DNA of 47,354 nt from UBA7446 sp049596455 (GTDB lineage Bacteria; Bacteroidota; Bacteroidia; Flavobacteriales; Flavobacteriaceae): positions 1-47,354 of the forward strand of contig JBMYLP010000013.1 of assembly GCA_049596455.1 (NCBI GenBank), given 5' to 3'. Every line of letters starts with the position of its first letter. Position 1 is the stretch's first letter. Made by a program: the position numbers and the translations under genes. Below the pieces are notes generated by a model. The model saw only the letters and a list, made by a program, of their open reading frames with translations. It did not search any database and was not told the DNA's origin. Shown here piece by piece: positions 39,236 through 47,354 of the stretch.

Positions 39236-40734
39236 TGAGTATCAAACAACGTATTGCAAAGCGATGGGCAAAGCGCGCTGTAAAAGCCACAAAAAAATGG
39301 GCAAAAACCCCCATTAAGACACAGGAAAATGTTCTAATGGAATTGGTACACAAAGCCAAAAACACTGTTTTTGGACGGGATCATGATTTTGCAAACATCA
39401 AGAGTTGCGCCGATTTTGTTTCCCGCGTTCCCATCCGTGATTACGAGGGCTTACGCCCTTATGTAGATCGTGTGGTGGCAGGCGAAGCAGACGTACTTTG
39501 GCAAGGAAAACCGTTGTATTTTTCAAAAACCTCAGGCACCACTTCTGGGGTAAAGTATATTCCTATTACAAAAGAGTCCATGCCAACCCATATCAAGACC
39601 GCACAAAATGCACTGTTCCATTACATTTACAATTCTGGCGACGCATCATTTGTGGACGGCAAAATGATATTCTTACAAGGCAGTCCAACGCTTTCAAAAA
39701 CAAATGGAATTGCCACGGGACGATTGTCGGGTATAGTGGCACATTACGTGCCTTCTTATTTGCAGCGTAACCGCATGCCCTCTTGGCAAACGAACTGCAT
39801 TGAAGATTGGGAGCAAAAAGTAGACGCCATTGTGGAAGAAACACGGCATGAAGACATGCGTTTAATTAGCGGTATTCCGCCTTGGGTCAAAATGTATTTT
39901 GAACGATTAAAAGACGCATCAGGGAAATCTATTTCTGAGTTGTTTCCCAACTTTTCCTTGTTTGTATATGGCGGCGTGAACTATGAGCCGTATCGTGCTG
40001 TTTTGGAGGAATTAATGGGCAAGAAAGTGGATAGTGTTGAGCTGTATCCTGCATCGGAAGGCTTTATTGCCTTTCAAGACCAATTGGATCAAAAGGGTAT
40101 GCTGCTTCAATTGAACTCAGGGATTTTTTATGAATTTATAGAAGCAGACAAGGTTTTTGATGAAAACCCACCACGCATCTCATTAGCAGATGTTAAGATG
40201 GGGATTAATTACGCCATTATTCTAAACACCTCTGCAGGACTTTGGGGCTATAACATTGGCGATACCGTTGAGTTTGTAAGCCTAAATCCATATCGAATAA
40301 TTGTATCGGGTAGAATAAAACATTTTATTTCGGCTTTTGGCGAGCATGTCATAGGGAAAGAAGTGGAGGAGGCTTTGCAAAAAACAGCTGAAACGCACAG
40401 CGCTCATGTCACGGAATTTACGGTAGCACCACAGGTAACACCCACAGAGGGGCTGCCCTACCACGAATGGTGGATAGCATTTGAGTCACCACCAAAAGAT
40501 TTAGCTATCTTTGCAGCAACATTAGACAAAGAAATGCGTCATCAAAACACCTATTATGATGATTTGATTTCGGGAGGAGTTCTCCGGCCCTTGGTGATTA
40601 GATTATTACCTAAAGATGCATTTGAGTTGTACATGAAAAGCATTGGTAAGCTTGGAGGTCAAAACAAGACCCCGCGATTAAAGAACGACAGACAAATTGC
40701 AGATGCGTTAAATAAAGTATTCAACACAAAATAA
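39232..40734 (+). CDS. GH3-family acyl-adenylating protein
   Basis: A 500-residue member of the GH3 family, named after a plant auxin-conjugating enzyme. The family belongs to the acyl-adenylate-forming superfamily, so it probably activates a carboxylic acid with ATP. Visible motifs are SKTSGTTSGVKYIPIT (phosphate loop, near 97), ELYPASEGF and YNIGDTVEFVS. Its bacterial substrate is unknown. It overlaps the M23 gene by ATGA, and two ATG codons in a row could start it. The tatA-M23-GH3 neighbourhood is widespread in Bacteroidota, which suggests an envelope role, but this is inference. Confidence 0.88.
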   Translation: MMSIKQRIAKRWAKRAVKATKKWAKTPIKTQENVLMELVHKAKNTVFGRDHDFANIKSCADFVSRVPIRDYEGLRPYVDRVVAGEADVLWQGKPLYFSKTSGTTSGVKYIPITKESMPTHIKTAQNALFHYIYNSGDASFVDGKMIFLQGSPTLSKTNGIATGRLSGIVAHYVPSYLQRNRMPSWQTNCIEDWEQKVDAIVEETRHEDMRLISGIPPWVKMYFERLKDASGKSISELFPNFSLFVYGGVNYEPYRAVLEELMGKKVDSVELYPASEGFIAFQDQLDQKGMLLQLNSGIFYEFIEADKVFDENPPRISLADVKMGINYAIILNTSAGLWGYNIGDTVEFVSLNPYRIIVSGRIKHFISAFGEHVIGKEVEEALQKTAETHSAHVTEFTVAPQVTPTEGLPYHEWWIAFESPPKDLAIFAATLDKEMRHQNTYYDDLISGGVLRPLVIRLLPKDAFELYMKSIGKLGGQNKTPRLKNDRQIADALNKVFNTK

Positions 40735-40787
40735 AATTAAAAAACCCTCGTTTTGCTTTAGCAGACCAGCAATATAAAAACCAGATT

Positions 40788-41837
40788 ATGAGTACATCTA
40801 CACCCAAAAAAACGAATGACGAAGAAATAGACTTAGGCGTTCTGTTTAATTCGATTGGAAAAGGCATTTCTAAGCTTTTTGCCGCCATCGGCAGCGCCAT
40901 CATGTTTGTGCTAAACACCATTTTTGCAGTAGTAGTTTTTGTGCGCAAGCGCATTGTGTATTTTGTTGCCGCCTGTGGGATTGGACTTATAGCAGGTGTT
41001 TTTGTAGAAAGAACAGTTCCTCCTAGGTATATAGCAACAGCAACTTTGGAGCCGCACTTTGATAGTTCAAGGCAACTGTACAGCAATGTGGGGTATATCA
41101 ATGACCTTGCCGAGCAACAAGACTCGGTTCAGTTAAGTGCGTTTTTTGGTATTTCTCAAAGCACAGCAGCAGCAATATCTTCCATTGAAATAACTCCGTT
41201 TATTACAGAAACGAGATTACTGCAAGAGTATAATGATTATGTATCGAAATTGGACACGTTGGTAGCAAAAGAAATCACCTTTGCAGACTATGCAGATCAA
41301 ATAGATGAATTTGACCGCAAAATACATACCCTAAAAATAAAATCCTCAAAACAAGATATTTTTGGGGGATTATTAGGCCCATTGATAAAATCGGTTTCTG
41401 AGGTAAGTTACTTTAAAGACCAACAAGCCACTAGATTGTCAAACTTGGAGCTTAGCGATTCCATCACACAAGTATCCATTGTACAAACCGACTCCTTACT
41501 ATCGCTTTTTGAAGACGTTAGAATTGTGGAAGCGAATAAAGAATTTTCGAATGGAACGAATCTTTATATGTCTGAAAAAGCGGAAGACAACACTGAAATA
41601 TCATTGTTAAACAGAAAAATTACATTGTCAAATAAATTAGAAGAAATCCGCACAGCTAAGTTAAAAGCCAAAAACGTGGTGGATGTTATTTCAGCCTTTC
41701 CTGAGGTAGGGTATTTGGACACCTCTATTTGGAAAAACAGAAAGTTTCAAGGTATTCTTGCGGGTCTTGTTTTACTATCTTTATTTTATCTGATTACCCA
41801 CTTAGACGCCTTTATTCTATCAAAAAAAGACGACTAA
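40788..41837 (+). CDS. Wzz-like polysaccharide chain-length determinant
   Basis: A 349-residue inner-membrane protein with the Wzz layout: a cytoplasmic N-terminus with amphipathic and hydrophobic stretches, a transmembrane helix near 57-78 (FVAACGIGLIAGVFVE), a helical periplasmic domain, and a C-terminal helix near 322-340 (FQGILAGLVLLSLFYLITHL). RYIATATLEPHFDSS after the first helix matches the conserved strand of the family. It would set the length of surface polysaccharide chains. No tyrosine-kinase domain is present. Its TAA overlaps the rfbB ATG (TAATG), so it belongs to the same operon. Confidence 0.85.
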   Translation: MSTSTPKKTNDEEIDLGVLFNSIGKGISKLFAAIGSAIMFVLNTIFAVVVFVRKRIVYFVAACGIGLIAGVFVERTVPPRYIATATLEPHFDSSRQLYSNVGYINDLAEQQDSVQLSAFFGISQSTAAAISSIEITPFITETRLLQEYNDYVSKLDTLVAKEITFADYADQIDEFDRKIHTLKIKSSKQDIFGGLLGPLIKSVSEVSYFKDQQATRLSNLELSDSITQVSIVQTDSLLSLFEDVRIVEANKEFSNGTNLYMSEKAEDNTEISLLNRKITLSNKLEEIRTAKLKAKNVVDVISAFPEVGYLDTSIWKNRKFQGILAGLVLLSLFYLITHLDAFILSKKDD

Positions 41838-42862
41838 TGAATATCCTTATTACAGGCGGAGCAGGGTTTATAGGCTCGCATGTAGTCAAACACTTTTTAG
41901 CGGATAGTCGCTACCATGTTTATAACCTAGACAAGCTTACCTATGCAGGCAACCCAAACAACCTTACAGGGATAGAAAAAAGTAAGAATTATACCTTTGT
42001 TCATGGGGATATTACAGATGCATCTTTTGTCCAAACCCTTTTTGAGAAACATCAATTTAAACACATTATCCACTTGGCGGCAGAGTCGCACGTGGATCGC
42101 TCCATTACGGATCCTTTTGTATTTGCGAAAACGAATATTTTAGGCACACTAAACCTGCTGCATAGCTTTAAGGCAGCGCATCAAAAAAGGGGGATATTTT
42201 ACCATATTAGTACAGATGAAGTGTATGGAACCCTAGGGGAAACAGGACTCTTTACAGAGACATCTCCTTACCAACCCAATTCGCCTTACGCCGCATCAAA
42301 AGCTAGCTCAGACCATTTTGTGCGCGCCTATGCCGAAACCTACAAACTGCCAGTGATTATATCAAATTGTTCCAACAACTATGGGCCAAATCAGTTTCCA
42401 GAAAAGTTTATCCCAGTCTGTATTCAAGCCATTGTGAACAACAAAAGCATTCCCATTTATGGCGATGGAAATTATACCCGCGATTGGCTTTATGTAGAAG
42501 ATCACGCAGCAGCGATAAAAACCATTTTGGAGGAAGGAGCACCTGGCGAAACCTATAATATAGGGGGGCTAAATGAATGGAAGAATATCGATTTGGTCAA
42601 GGTGTTAATTCGGGAAACCGACAAAGCACTTGGCAGGCCTGAGGGTGCGTCGCTACCGCTGATTACGTTTGTAAAAGACCGCCCCGGGCACGACAAAAGA
42701 TATGCCATTGATAACACCAAAATTATGCGTGAACTGCAATGGAAACCCGAGCACACTTTTGAAGAAGGGATTGTAAAAACGATTCAGTGGTATTTAAGTA
42801 ACCCATCATGGACAGATGCCATTCTTGATGGTTCGTATCAAAATGTTACATTTAAGACATGA
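41837..42862 (+). CDS. rfbB: dTDP-glucose 4,6-dehydratase
   Basis: Second enzyme of dTDP-L-rhamnose synthesis, converting dTDP-glucose to the 4-keto-6-deoxy sugar with bound NAD. The 341-residue protein starts MNILITGGAGFIGSH (Rossmann motif). HISTDEVYG contributes the Thr-Asp-Glu part of the active site, and SPYAASKASSD the Tyr and Lys. The ATG at 41837 is used, giving the correct N-terminus; the frame upstream of it lies within the wzz-like gene. It overlaps both neighbours by 1 and 4 bases. Confidence 0.96.
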   Translation: MNILITGGAGFIGSHVVKHFLADSRYHVYNLDKLTYAGNPNNLTGIEKSKNYTFVHGDITDASFVQTLFEKHQFKHIIHLAAESHVDRSITDPFVFAKTNILGTLNLLHSFKAAHQKRGIFYHISTDEVYGTLGETGLFTETSPYQPNSPYAASKASSDHFVRAYAETYKLPVIISNCSNNYGPNQFPEKFIPVCIQAIVNNKSIPIYGDGNYTRDWLYVEDHAAAIKTILEEGAPGETYNIGGLNEWKNIDLVKVLIRETDKALGRPEGASLPLITFVKDRPGHDKRYAIDNTKIMRELQWKPEHTFEEGIVKTIQWYLSNPSWTDAILDGSYQNVTFKT

Positions 42863-43701
42863 AGGGAATAATACTTGCAGGAGGATCTGGAACACGGCTT
42901 CACCCGATAACGTTGGCGGTGAGCAAACAACTTATGCCCGTGTATGACAAGCCGATGATATATTATCCGCTGTCAACGCTAATGAGCGCAGGAATTCAGG
43001 AGATTTTGATTATTTCCACCCCAAAAGACCTTCCCCTTTTTGAACGCTTGCTAGGGGATGGGAGTCAATTGGGATGTTCGTTTTCCTATGCCGTTCAGCC
43101 GGAACCAAAAGGCTTGGCACAAGCTTTTTTGATTGGCGAATCGTTTATTGGGAGCGACTCCATAGCACTCATTTTGGGGGATAATATCTTTTACGGAACA
43201 GGGCTACAAGCAACCTTAAAAAACAGCACAACACCAGAAGGCGGAACTATTTTTGCGTATAAGGTTCAAGACCCTGAACGCTATGGGGTGGTAACCTTTG
43301 ATGCATCGGGGAAGGCAACTGCACTAGAGGAAAAGCCCAAAAACCCAGCCTCGTCTTATGCTGTTCCAGGGATTTATTTTTATGACAACGAAGTGGTTTC
43401 TATTGCAAAACAAATTAAGCCCAGCCCAAGGGGAGAGCTGGAAATTACAGATATAAATAAGGCGTATTTGCAAAAGCAAAAGCTTCAAGTACAGGTACTG
43501 GACAGCGGAACGGCGTGGCTAGATACGGGCACGTTTACTTCGCTTATGCAGGCAGCACAATTTGTACAGGTGTTACAAGAGCGACAGGGCATTCGGATTG
43601 GTGCTATTGAAGATGTGGCACTTCAAATGGGCTATATCAATCAAGCGCAATACGACACCTTTATCTCCCCATTTATTAAAAGCGGCTACGCAAAACGATA
43701 G
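42859..43701 (+). CDS. rfbA: Glucose-1-phosphate thymidylyltransferase
   Basis: First enzyme of dTDP-L-rhamnose synthesis: joins dTTP and glucose 1-phosphate. The 280-residue protein begins MKGIILAGGSGTRLHPIT, with the nucleotide-binding loop at 8-15. KQLMPVYDKPMIYYPL, LILGDNIFYG (metal-binding Asp) and LEEKPKNPASSYA follow. It starts in the rfbB stop (ATGA) and ends 2 bases before rfbC, so the rhamnose genes form one tight operon. Confidence 0.96.
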   Translation: MKGIILAGGSGTRLHPITLAVSKQLMPVYDKPMIYYPLSTLMSAGIQEILIISTPKDLPLFERLLGDGSQLGCSFSYAVQPEPKGLAQAFLIGESFIGSDSIALILGDNIFYGTGLQATLKNSTTPEGGTIFAYKVQDPERYGVVTFDASGKATALEEKPKNPASSYAVPGIYFYDNEVVSIAKQIKPSPRGELEITDINKAYLQKQKLQVQVLDSGTAWLDTGTFTSLMQAAQFVQVLQERQGIRIGAIEDVALQMGYINQAQYDTFISPFIKSGYAKR

Positions 43702-43703
43702 GT

Positions 43704-44249
43704 ATGCAGATAGATAAAACCAAGCTAGCGGGATGTGTGGTGGTTACCCCAAAAATACTTGCAGACGAGCGAGGCTATTTTATGGAAAGCTTTCGCCAAT
43801 CGTGGATGGATTCGTTGGTGGAATTTTCGGGGAATTTTGTACAGGACAACCAGTCCTTTTCCCATTACGGCACCATTCGGGGGTTGCATTTTCAAGAAGG
43901 AAAGTACGCACAATCTAAACTTGTCCGGGTGGTTCAGGGCACCATTTTGGATGTTGTTGTTGATATAAAACAAGAATCACCCACGTTTGGCAAACACATC
44001 ACGGTGGAACTATCAGCAGCAAAGCAAAACCAACTGTGGATTCCCAAGGGCTTTGCTCATGGCTTTTCAGTGCTTTCAGAAACGGCAATCGTATGTTATA
44101 AATGCGACGCATATTATCACAAAGCATCAGAGGGAGGAATAAACCCATTAGATAAAGATTTAGCCATTGACTGGCGAATCCCCAAAGCCGCACAGCTGCT
44201 TTCTGAAAAAGACTTGGCACTGCCATCATTTAATGACCACAAGGCATGA
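43704..44249 (+). CDS. rfbC: dTDP-4-dehydrorhamnose 3,5-epimerase
   Basis: Third enzyme of dTDP-L-rhamnose synthesis, epimerising C3 and C5. The 181-residue cupin protein has DERGYFMESFR near residue 21, TIRGLHFQEGKYAQSKLVRV with the catalytic His, and WIPKGFAHGFSVLSE. The length is standard. Its stop overlaps the rfbD start (ATGA). Confidence 0.95.
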   Translation: MQIDKTKLAGCVVVTPKILADERGYFMESFRQSWMDSLVEFSGNFVQDNQSFSHYGTIRGLHFQEGKYAQSKLVRVVQGTILDVVVDIKQESPTFGKHITVELSAAKQNQLWIPKGFAHGFSVLSETAIVCYKCDAYYHKASEGGINPLDKDLAIDWRIPKAAQLLSEKDLALPSFNDHKA

Positions 44250-45010
44250 AAACCGTTTTAGTTACGGGGGCAAATGGGCAATTAGGGTTAGCCATACAAG
44301 CTGTAACCGCTAATTTTCCTAAACTTCAGTTTGTTTTTGCTGGAAAAGCGGAATTGGATATTACCAGTGAAAAAGAGATAGCAGCTTTTTTTGAAAACAA
44401 CCAATTAGATTACTGTATAAACGCAGCCGCATACACTGACGTCGACAAGGCTGAGGAAGAACCTCAAGCGGCGTTTTTATTAAACGAAACGGCACCGCGC
44501 CTATTGGCTGAGGCCTGTAAAAAACACGGCGTTTTTTTGATTCATATTTCTACGGACTATGTGTTTGACGGCACCAAAGGAAGTCCTTACACCGTTAAAG
44601 ACACACCAAACCCGATAAACGTATATGGCGCATCAAAATTAGCGGGAGAACAAGCTATAGCGGCTATTGGTGGCGATTATTGTATTGTACGCACCTCATG
44701 GTTATATTCCGAGTTTGGCAATAATTTCCAAACTAAAATTTTAGAAAAAGCGAAAACACAACCTTTTTTAGAAGTGGTGTGTGATTTATACGGCACGCCT
44801 ACCTATGCCCCAAATTTAGTTGTATTTATACTCAATAAAATAAAGGGCTTAGCGTTTGCTTCAAAAGTATACCACTTTAGTGATGGCGAAACCATGAGCT
44901 GGTATGATTTGGCTCAAAAGCTTACCAATAAAGCCATTAATGAAATAGCTTCAGAAACATTGAATCTTAAAGCGGATAGACCGAAGGACACAACCCTAAC
45001 ATCTTTTTAA
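44246..45010 (+). CDS. rfbD: dTDP-4-dehydrorhamnose reductase, short C-terminus
   Basis: Last enzyme of dTDP-L-rhamnose synthesis, reducing the 4-keto sugar with NAD(P)H. The 254-residue protein has VTGANGQLG (Rossmann loop), NAAAYTDVDKAEEE, the SDR-type motif HISTDYVFDG and VYGASKLAGEQ with the catalytic Tyr and Lys. It stops at DRPKDTTLTSF, where related proteins, as I recall, continue about 30 more residues after the RPK(N/D) stretch. The active site is complete, so it may work. It is the last gene before an AT-rich variable region, so a recombination edge is possible. Confidence 0.9.
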   Translation: MKTVLVTGANGQLGLAIQAVTANFPKLQFVFAGKAELDITSEKEIAAFFENNQLDYCINAAAYTDVDKAEEEPQAAFLLNETAPRLLAEACKKHGVFLIHISTDYVFDGTKGSPYTVKDTPNPINVYGASKLAGEQAIAAIGGDYCIVRTSWLYSEFGNNFQTKILEKAKTQPFLEVVCDLYGTPTYAPNLVVFILNKIKGLAFASKVYHFSDGETMSWYDLAQKLTNKAINEIASETLNLKADRPKDTTLTSF

Positions 45011-45038
45011 GCCCATAATCAGCAATTAAAAACACAAA

Positions 45039-45785
45039 TCAAAATGTTAAAGTTATTTCCTTTTTAGCAGGGTTGTTAGGCATGTCTAGAGGTTGAGGAA
45101 GCGTTATAATTGTTTCTAAATTGGGACCTTCACTGAAAGTAAGCTCTAAAACTAAAGGCAACCCTTCATCAAGGTTTATTGGGGCAGAATTATTAGCATG
45201 AACATGAACTAAATCTAGCTTAAAATGCTCAATAAAGTTTTTAATTTTTAAAAGGTGCAAATCACAATCGTGAAATTCTATTGCTGATCCACAAATGTTA
45301 TCTTGGTGTTTAATTATTGTTTCCAAAACCCTACATTCGAAACCTTCAATATCCATTTTTAAGAAAATAGTTTCTTCTTGAAATTGCTCAAGAATGGATT
45401 CAAGAGAACAATAAAGTTCATTATCAGCGTTTAGACCAACAAAATTTTTGATATGGCGACGTTTGTGACGAAAGAAAAGGATAAAATCAAAAAACGCCAC
45501 GGCGTTTTTTAAAAACAATCTAGGCCAATAGAATTTAAATAAAGATTTTATAAAACGTTAAAAAAAACTTGTCGATAGAGGCATCATATGCATTCAAACG
45601 CAAATCATTTTTTTTAATAAAATCGCGTTCAAAACTCCAATCATCATTTATTCCTAAGCTAACCAAGACAGTTGCTTTTAGAAGACTTGACCGTGTAACT
45701 AAATAGCCACCATCATTGTCTTTACCAAGACGAATTAAATCTTCAACAGAATATAATTTAAAAAATGAAGGAAGTTTTCACCCAT
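45039..45785 (-). pseudogene. FkbM-family methyltransferase, two frameshifts
   Basis: A SAM-dependent methyltransferase gene of about 248 codons that reads in three pieces. From the ATG at 45785 the first few codons (MGEN) are followed in another frame by LPSFFKLYSVEDLIRLGKDN, DGGYLV and LVSLGINDDWSFERDF, open from 45777 to the TAA at 45535-45537. The original frame then resumes and carries IFLKMDIEGFECRVLETI, the FkbM core motif, and EFHDCD. Adding one base in the A run at 45775-45778 and removing one at 45546-45549 restores one full-length protein. It converges on rfbD. Either a true pseudogene or homopolymer sequencing errors; the surface-polysaccharide setting suggests sugar O-methylation. 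Confidence 0.75.
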
Positions 45786-45871
45786 TTTTAGTAAAACTCT
45801 AATACATAAAATATTATTAATCAAACACAAAAAGCTACATATATAATTGTTAGTAGCATTAAACAACTCCT

Positions 45872-45879
45872 TATATTTG
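45872..45879 (+). promoter_or_regulatory. -7 element upstream of glycosyltransferase gene
   Basis: Reads TATATTTG, matching TAnnTTTG, with a TTG -33 candidate at 45847-45849, 22 bases upstream. The leader would be about 95 bases, much longer than those of the other genes here. Little else is visible in the AT-rich 45786-45978 gap. Confidence 0.5.
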
Positions 45880-45978
45880 TTAGGACAATTTAACAAAATT
45901 AAATATTAGTTCTGATTATATCCGAATTAAAAGAACATTAAGAACAGCCATCGAGAAAAACAAAAACCTTATAAACAA

Positions 45979-46884
45979 ATGGTTAAATTTTTAGACGTTA
46001 AAAGAAAAATCATTGAAATCGGGTTTTTCTTTAAACTTTCTTTATCTAAAATAGTGTCGTCTATAATTTATTTTAGGATTATTTTTTTTAGTAAGCCCAA
46101 AACCCACACCGGAATAGATCCTAGTTCAGATAAAAATATCATTGTTAGCCTAACAACTCTTCCTCACCGCACAAAAAGTAGTCTGATCACAATATATTAT
46201 TTGCTTTTTCAAGAAGAGATAAAGCCTAATAAGATTATTTTATGGATAACAGAATCAGAAAATCAAACTTTCAAAGCGCTTAATAAAAGGGGAAGAAAAT
46301 TATTGGAAAAATTAAAACAGTATGGATTAGAAATACATCAGACTGAGGACATAGGACCTTTGACAAAGTTTTTGCCAACTAAAGAGCACTATCCTAATTC
46401 AATAATTGTTACATCAGATGACGATATAATATACCCCAGAAAGTGGCTTAAAGATCTCTATGAATCGTATTTAAAATCACCAGAAAACATTCATTGTTAT
46501 CGTGCTCACAATATGACATTTCACGATTGTGGAAGACCTAAAAAATATAATAATTGGCAATTTGAATCAATAGGGATTGAAGGCCCATCTTTAGAGCTAT
46601 TCCCTACAGGAGTTTGTGGAGTTTTATATGCACCTGACCACTTAGATGAGCAGGTTTTAAACAAAGAGTTATATAAAAGACTATCTTTCAAAAATGATGA
46701 CGTTTGGCTCAAGGCAATGTCATTAAAAAAAGGAGTGCTTTGTAAAAAGGTTAAAAAAACACCCCCTTCCTTTTTTGAAATTAATTTTAATAAAAAATCT
46801 CCATTAAACCGAACCAACGTCCACGAATCACATAATGACATTTGTATTGACAACGTATGGAAGCATTATTTTAACACAAAATGA
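45979..46884 (+). CDS. Putative glycosyltransferase of surface-polysaccharide cluster
   Basis: A 301-residue protein resembling GT-A-type glycosyltransferases of capsule and O-antigen loci. The strand VSLTTLPHR near residue 56, PNKIILWITESE, IHQTEDIGPLTKFLPT and the metal-binding motif VTSDDDIIYP are the family landmarks; FKNDDVWLKAMSL near residue 240 may hold the catalytic acid. A hydrophobic stretch near 15-37 could associate with the membrane. Donor and acceptor sugars are unknown. The gene is more AT-rich than the housekeeping genes, as is usual for horizontally exchanged clusters. Its stop overlaps the next start (ATGA). Confidence 0.8.
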   Translation: MVKFLDVKRKIIEIGFFFKLSLSKIVSSIIYFRIIFFSKPKTHTGIDPSSDKNIIVSLTTLPHRTKSSLITIYYLLFQEEIKPNKIILWITESENQTFKALNKRGRKLLEKLKQYGLEIHQTEDIGPLTKFLPTKEHYPNSIIVTSDDDIIYPRKWLKDLYESYLKSPENIHCYRAHNMTFHDCGRPKKYNNWQFESIGIEGPSLELFPTGVCGVLYAPDHLDEQVLNKELYKRLSFKNDDVWLKAMSLKKGVLCKKVKKTPPSFFEINFNKKSPLNRTNVHESHNDICIDNVWKHYFNTK

Positions 46885-47354
46885 AAGAAAGTTTTTTTAG
46901 AGGGATGGTCTCAATAGGTCTTTCAAAATATTTTGGGATGGCAATCACATTCGTGGTTACTGTTATTCTATCAAGGGTTCTATCACCATCAGAATTTGGA
47001 ATTGTTGCGATTGCAGTTTCTATTTCCACATTATTAGTGATAATAGCAGATTTAGGAATATCAGCTTCAGTAATTCAAAATAAAACGCTTGATAATAAAG
47101 ACTTAAACACTTTGCACACAATTGTCTTTTCGTTTGGCATTTTTTTGGGGCTTACAGCGTTTTTATTATCAAATACAATAGCTGTTTTTTTTGAGGAAAT
47201 GGAACTCAAGAAAATACTAACCCTATTTTCTTTTTACATCGCCTTATTTTCTTTACAAGTTGTTCCTAAAGCCAAACTCAACAGAAATAGAAAGTTTATA
47301 AAACTTGGCTGGTTTTGCTACTTTAGTTGTTGCCATTTTGTCGACAAAGAAAAA
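46881..47354 (+). CDS. Wzx-like polysaccharide flippase, partial
   Basis: The first 158 codons of a membrane protein that runs past the window end. MKESFFRGMVSIGLSKYFGM followed by VILSRVLSPSEFGIVAIA is the typical start of O-antigen flippases of the MOP superfamily. Hydrophobic segments lie near 15-33, 39-60, 82-101 and 111-130. Up to about codon 142 (LNRNRKFIKL) the product fits the family; after that the frame reads WFCYFSCCHF, whereas the next frame reads AGFATLVVAILSTKK, a better membrane segment. A frameshift around 47304-47308 is therefore likely. It would carry lipid-linked repeat units across the inner membrane. Confidence 0.8.
   Translation, partial: MKESFFRGMVSIGLSKYFGMAITFVVTVILSRVLSPSEFGIVAIAVSISTLLVIIADLGISASVIQNKTLDNKDLNTLHTIVFSFGIFLGLTAFLLSNTIAVFFEEMELKKILTLFSFYIALFSLQVVPKAKLNRNRKFIKLGWFCYFSCCHFVDKEK

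Noticed and set aside
45000..45060. Frameshift that would restore the missing RfbD C-terminus
   Set aside because: I read the other two frames past the stop; neither gives the expected Trp-containing C-terminal motif, so a simple frameshift does not explain the short end.
1..47354. CRISPR arrays, insertion sequences, prophage or defence genes
   Set aside because: No regularly spaced repeats, transposase motifs, terminal inverted repeats or phage genes were found on either strand.

Overview
The window looks like a chromosomal segment of a member of the Bacteroidota, most likely order Flavobacteriales. The gene orders acpP-fabF-rnc-(IPExxxVDY-like)-pyk, rbfA-permease, ybeY-mnmG and tatA-M23-GH3 fit that group. 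So do GIN-domain, DUF2490 and DUF4837 proteins, a long PurF, both GlnRS and GltX, and at least sixteen transcription-unit starts preceded by the Bacteroidota -7 element TAnnTTTG. I cannot go below order by reading.

Layout. 1-4.0 kb: leftward purN-rnhA-pfkB family kinase-purF. 4.0-8.2 kb: rightward acpP-fabF-rnc-small protein-pyk, meeting leftward dinB. 9.5-11.0 kb: rbfA and an FtsX-like permease. 11.0-12.9 kb: leftward DoxX/thioredoxin-like fusion and dus. 13-20.9 kb: lepA, a tandem universal stress protein coupled to an extended SulP transporter, an MBL hydrolase, an M1 peptidase and rnpA. 20.9-21.8 kb: leftward rpiB and elaA. 21.75-22.17 kb: a non-coding AT-rich gap with two perfect, inverted DnaA boxes, a candidate replication origin. 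22.2-28.8 kb: rnr, GIN-domain protein, LysE exporter, tRNA-Cys, folB, glnS, DUF2490. 28.9-31.4 kb: leftward gltX and an SPFH protein. 31.4-34.6 kb: ybeY, mnmG and a methyltransferase, with two parS-like 16-mers, one at each end of mnmG. 34.7-40.7 kb: holB, pgk, DUF4837 lipoprotein, tatA, M23 peptidase, GH3 protein. 40.8-45.0 kb: a Wzz-like protein and rfbBACD (dTDP-L-rhamnose). 45.0-47.35 kb: the AT-rich start of a variable surface-polysaccharide region with a frameshifted fkbM gene, a glycosyltransferase and a partial Wzx-like flippase.

How it fits together. Most of the window is housekeeping: purine and fatty-acid synthesis, glycolysis, translation and tRNA modification, RNA decay, DNA polymerase III clamp loading and cell envelope. 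Tight overlaps (ATGA, TAATG) suggest translational coupling in many pairs. The right end turns towards O-antigen or capsule synthesis, with precursor genes placed before the variable glycosyltransferase and flippase genes.

The most interesting signal is not a gene. The AT-rich gap with paired DnaA boxes lies about 10 kb from two sites nearly identical to the bacterial chromosome-partition site parS, one coding inside ybeY and one overlapping the start of the methyltransferase gene. By hand counting, GC skew also seems to change sign near the gap. Together these suggest an origin and centromere neighbourhood, but the sign of the skew is the reverse of the usual one, so this needs whole-genome checking. 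Three apparent frameshifts all fall in the last 2 kb, so poor sequence near the window's right end is a real alternative to true gene decay.
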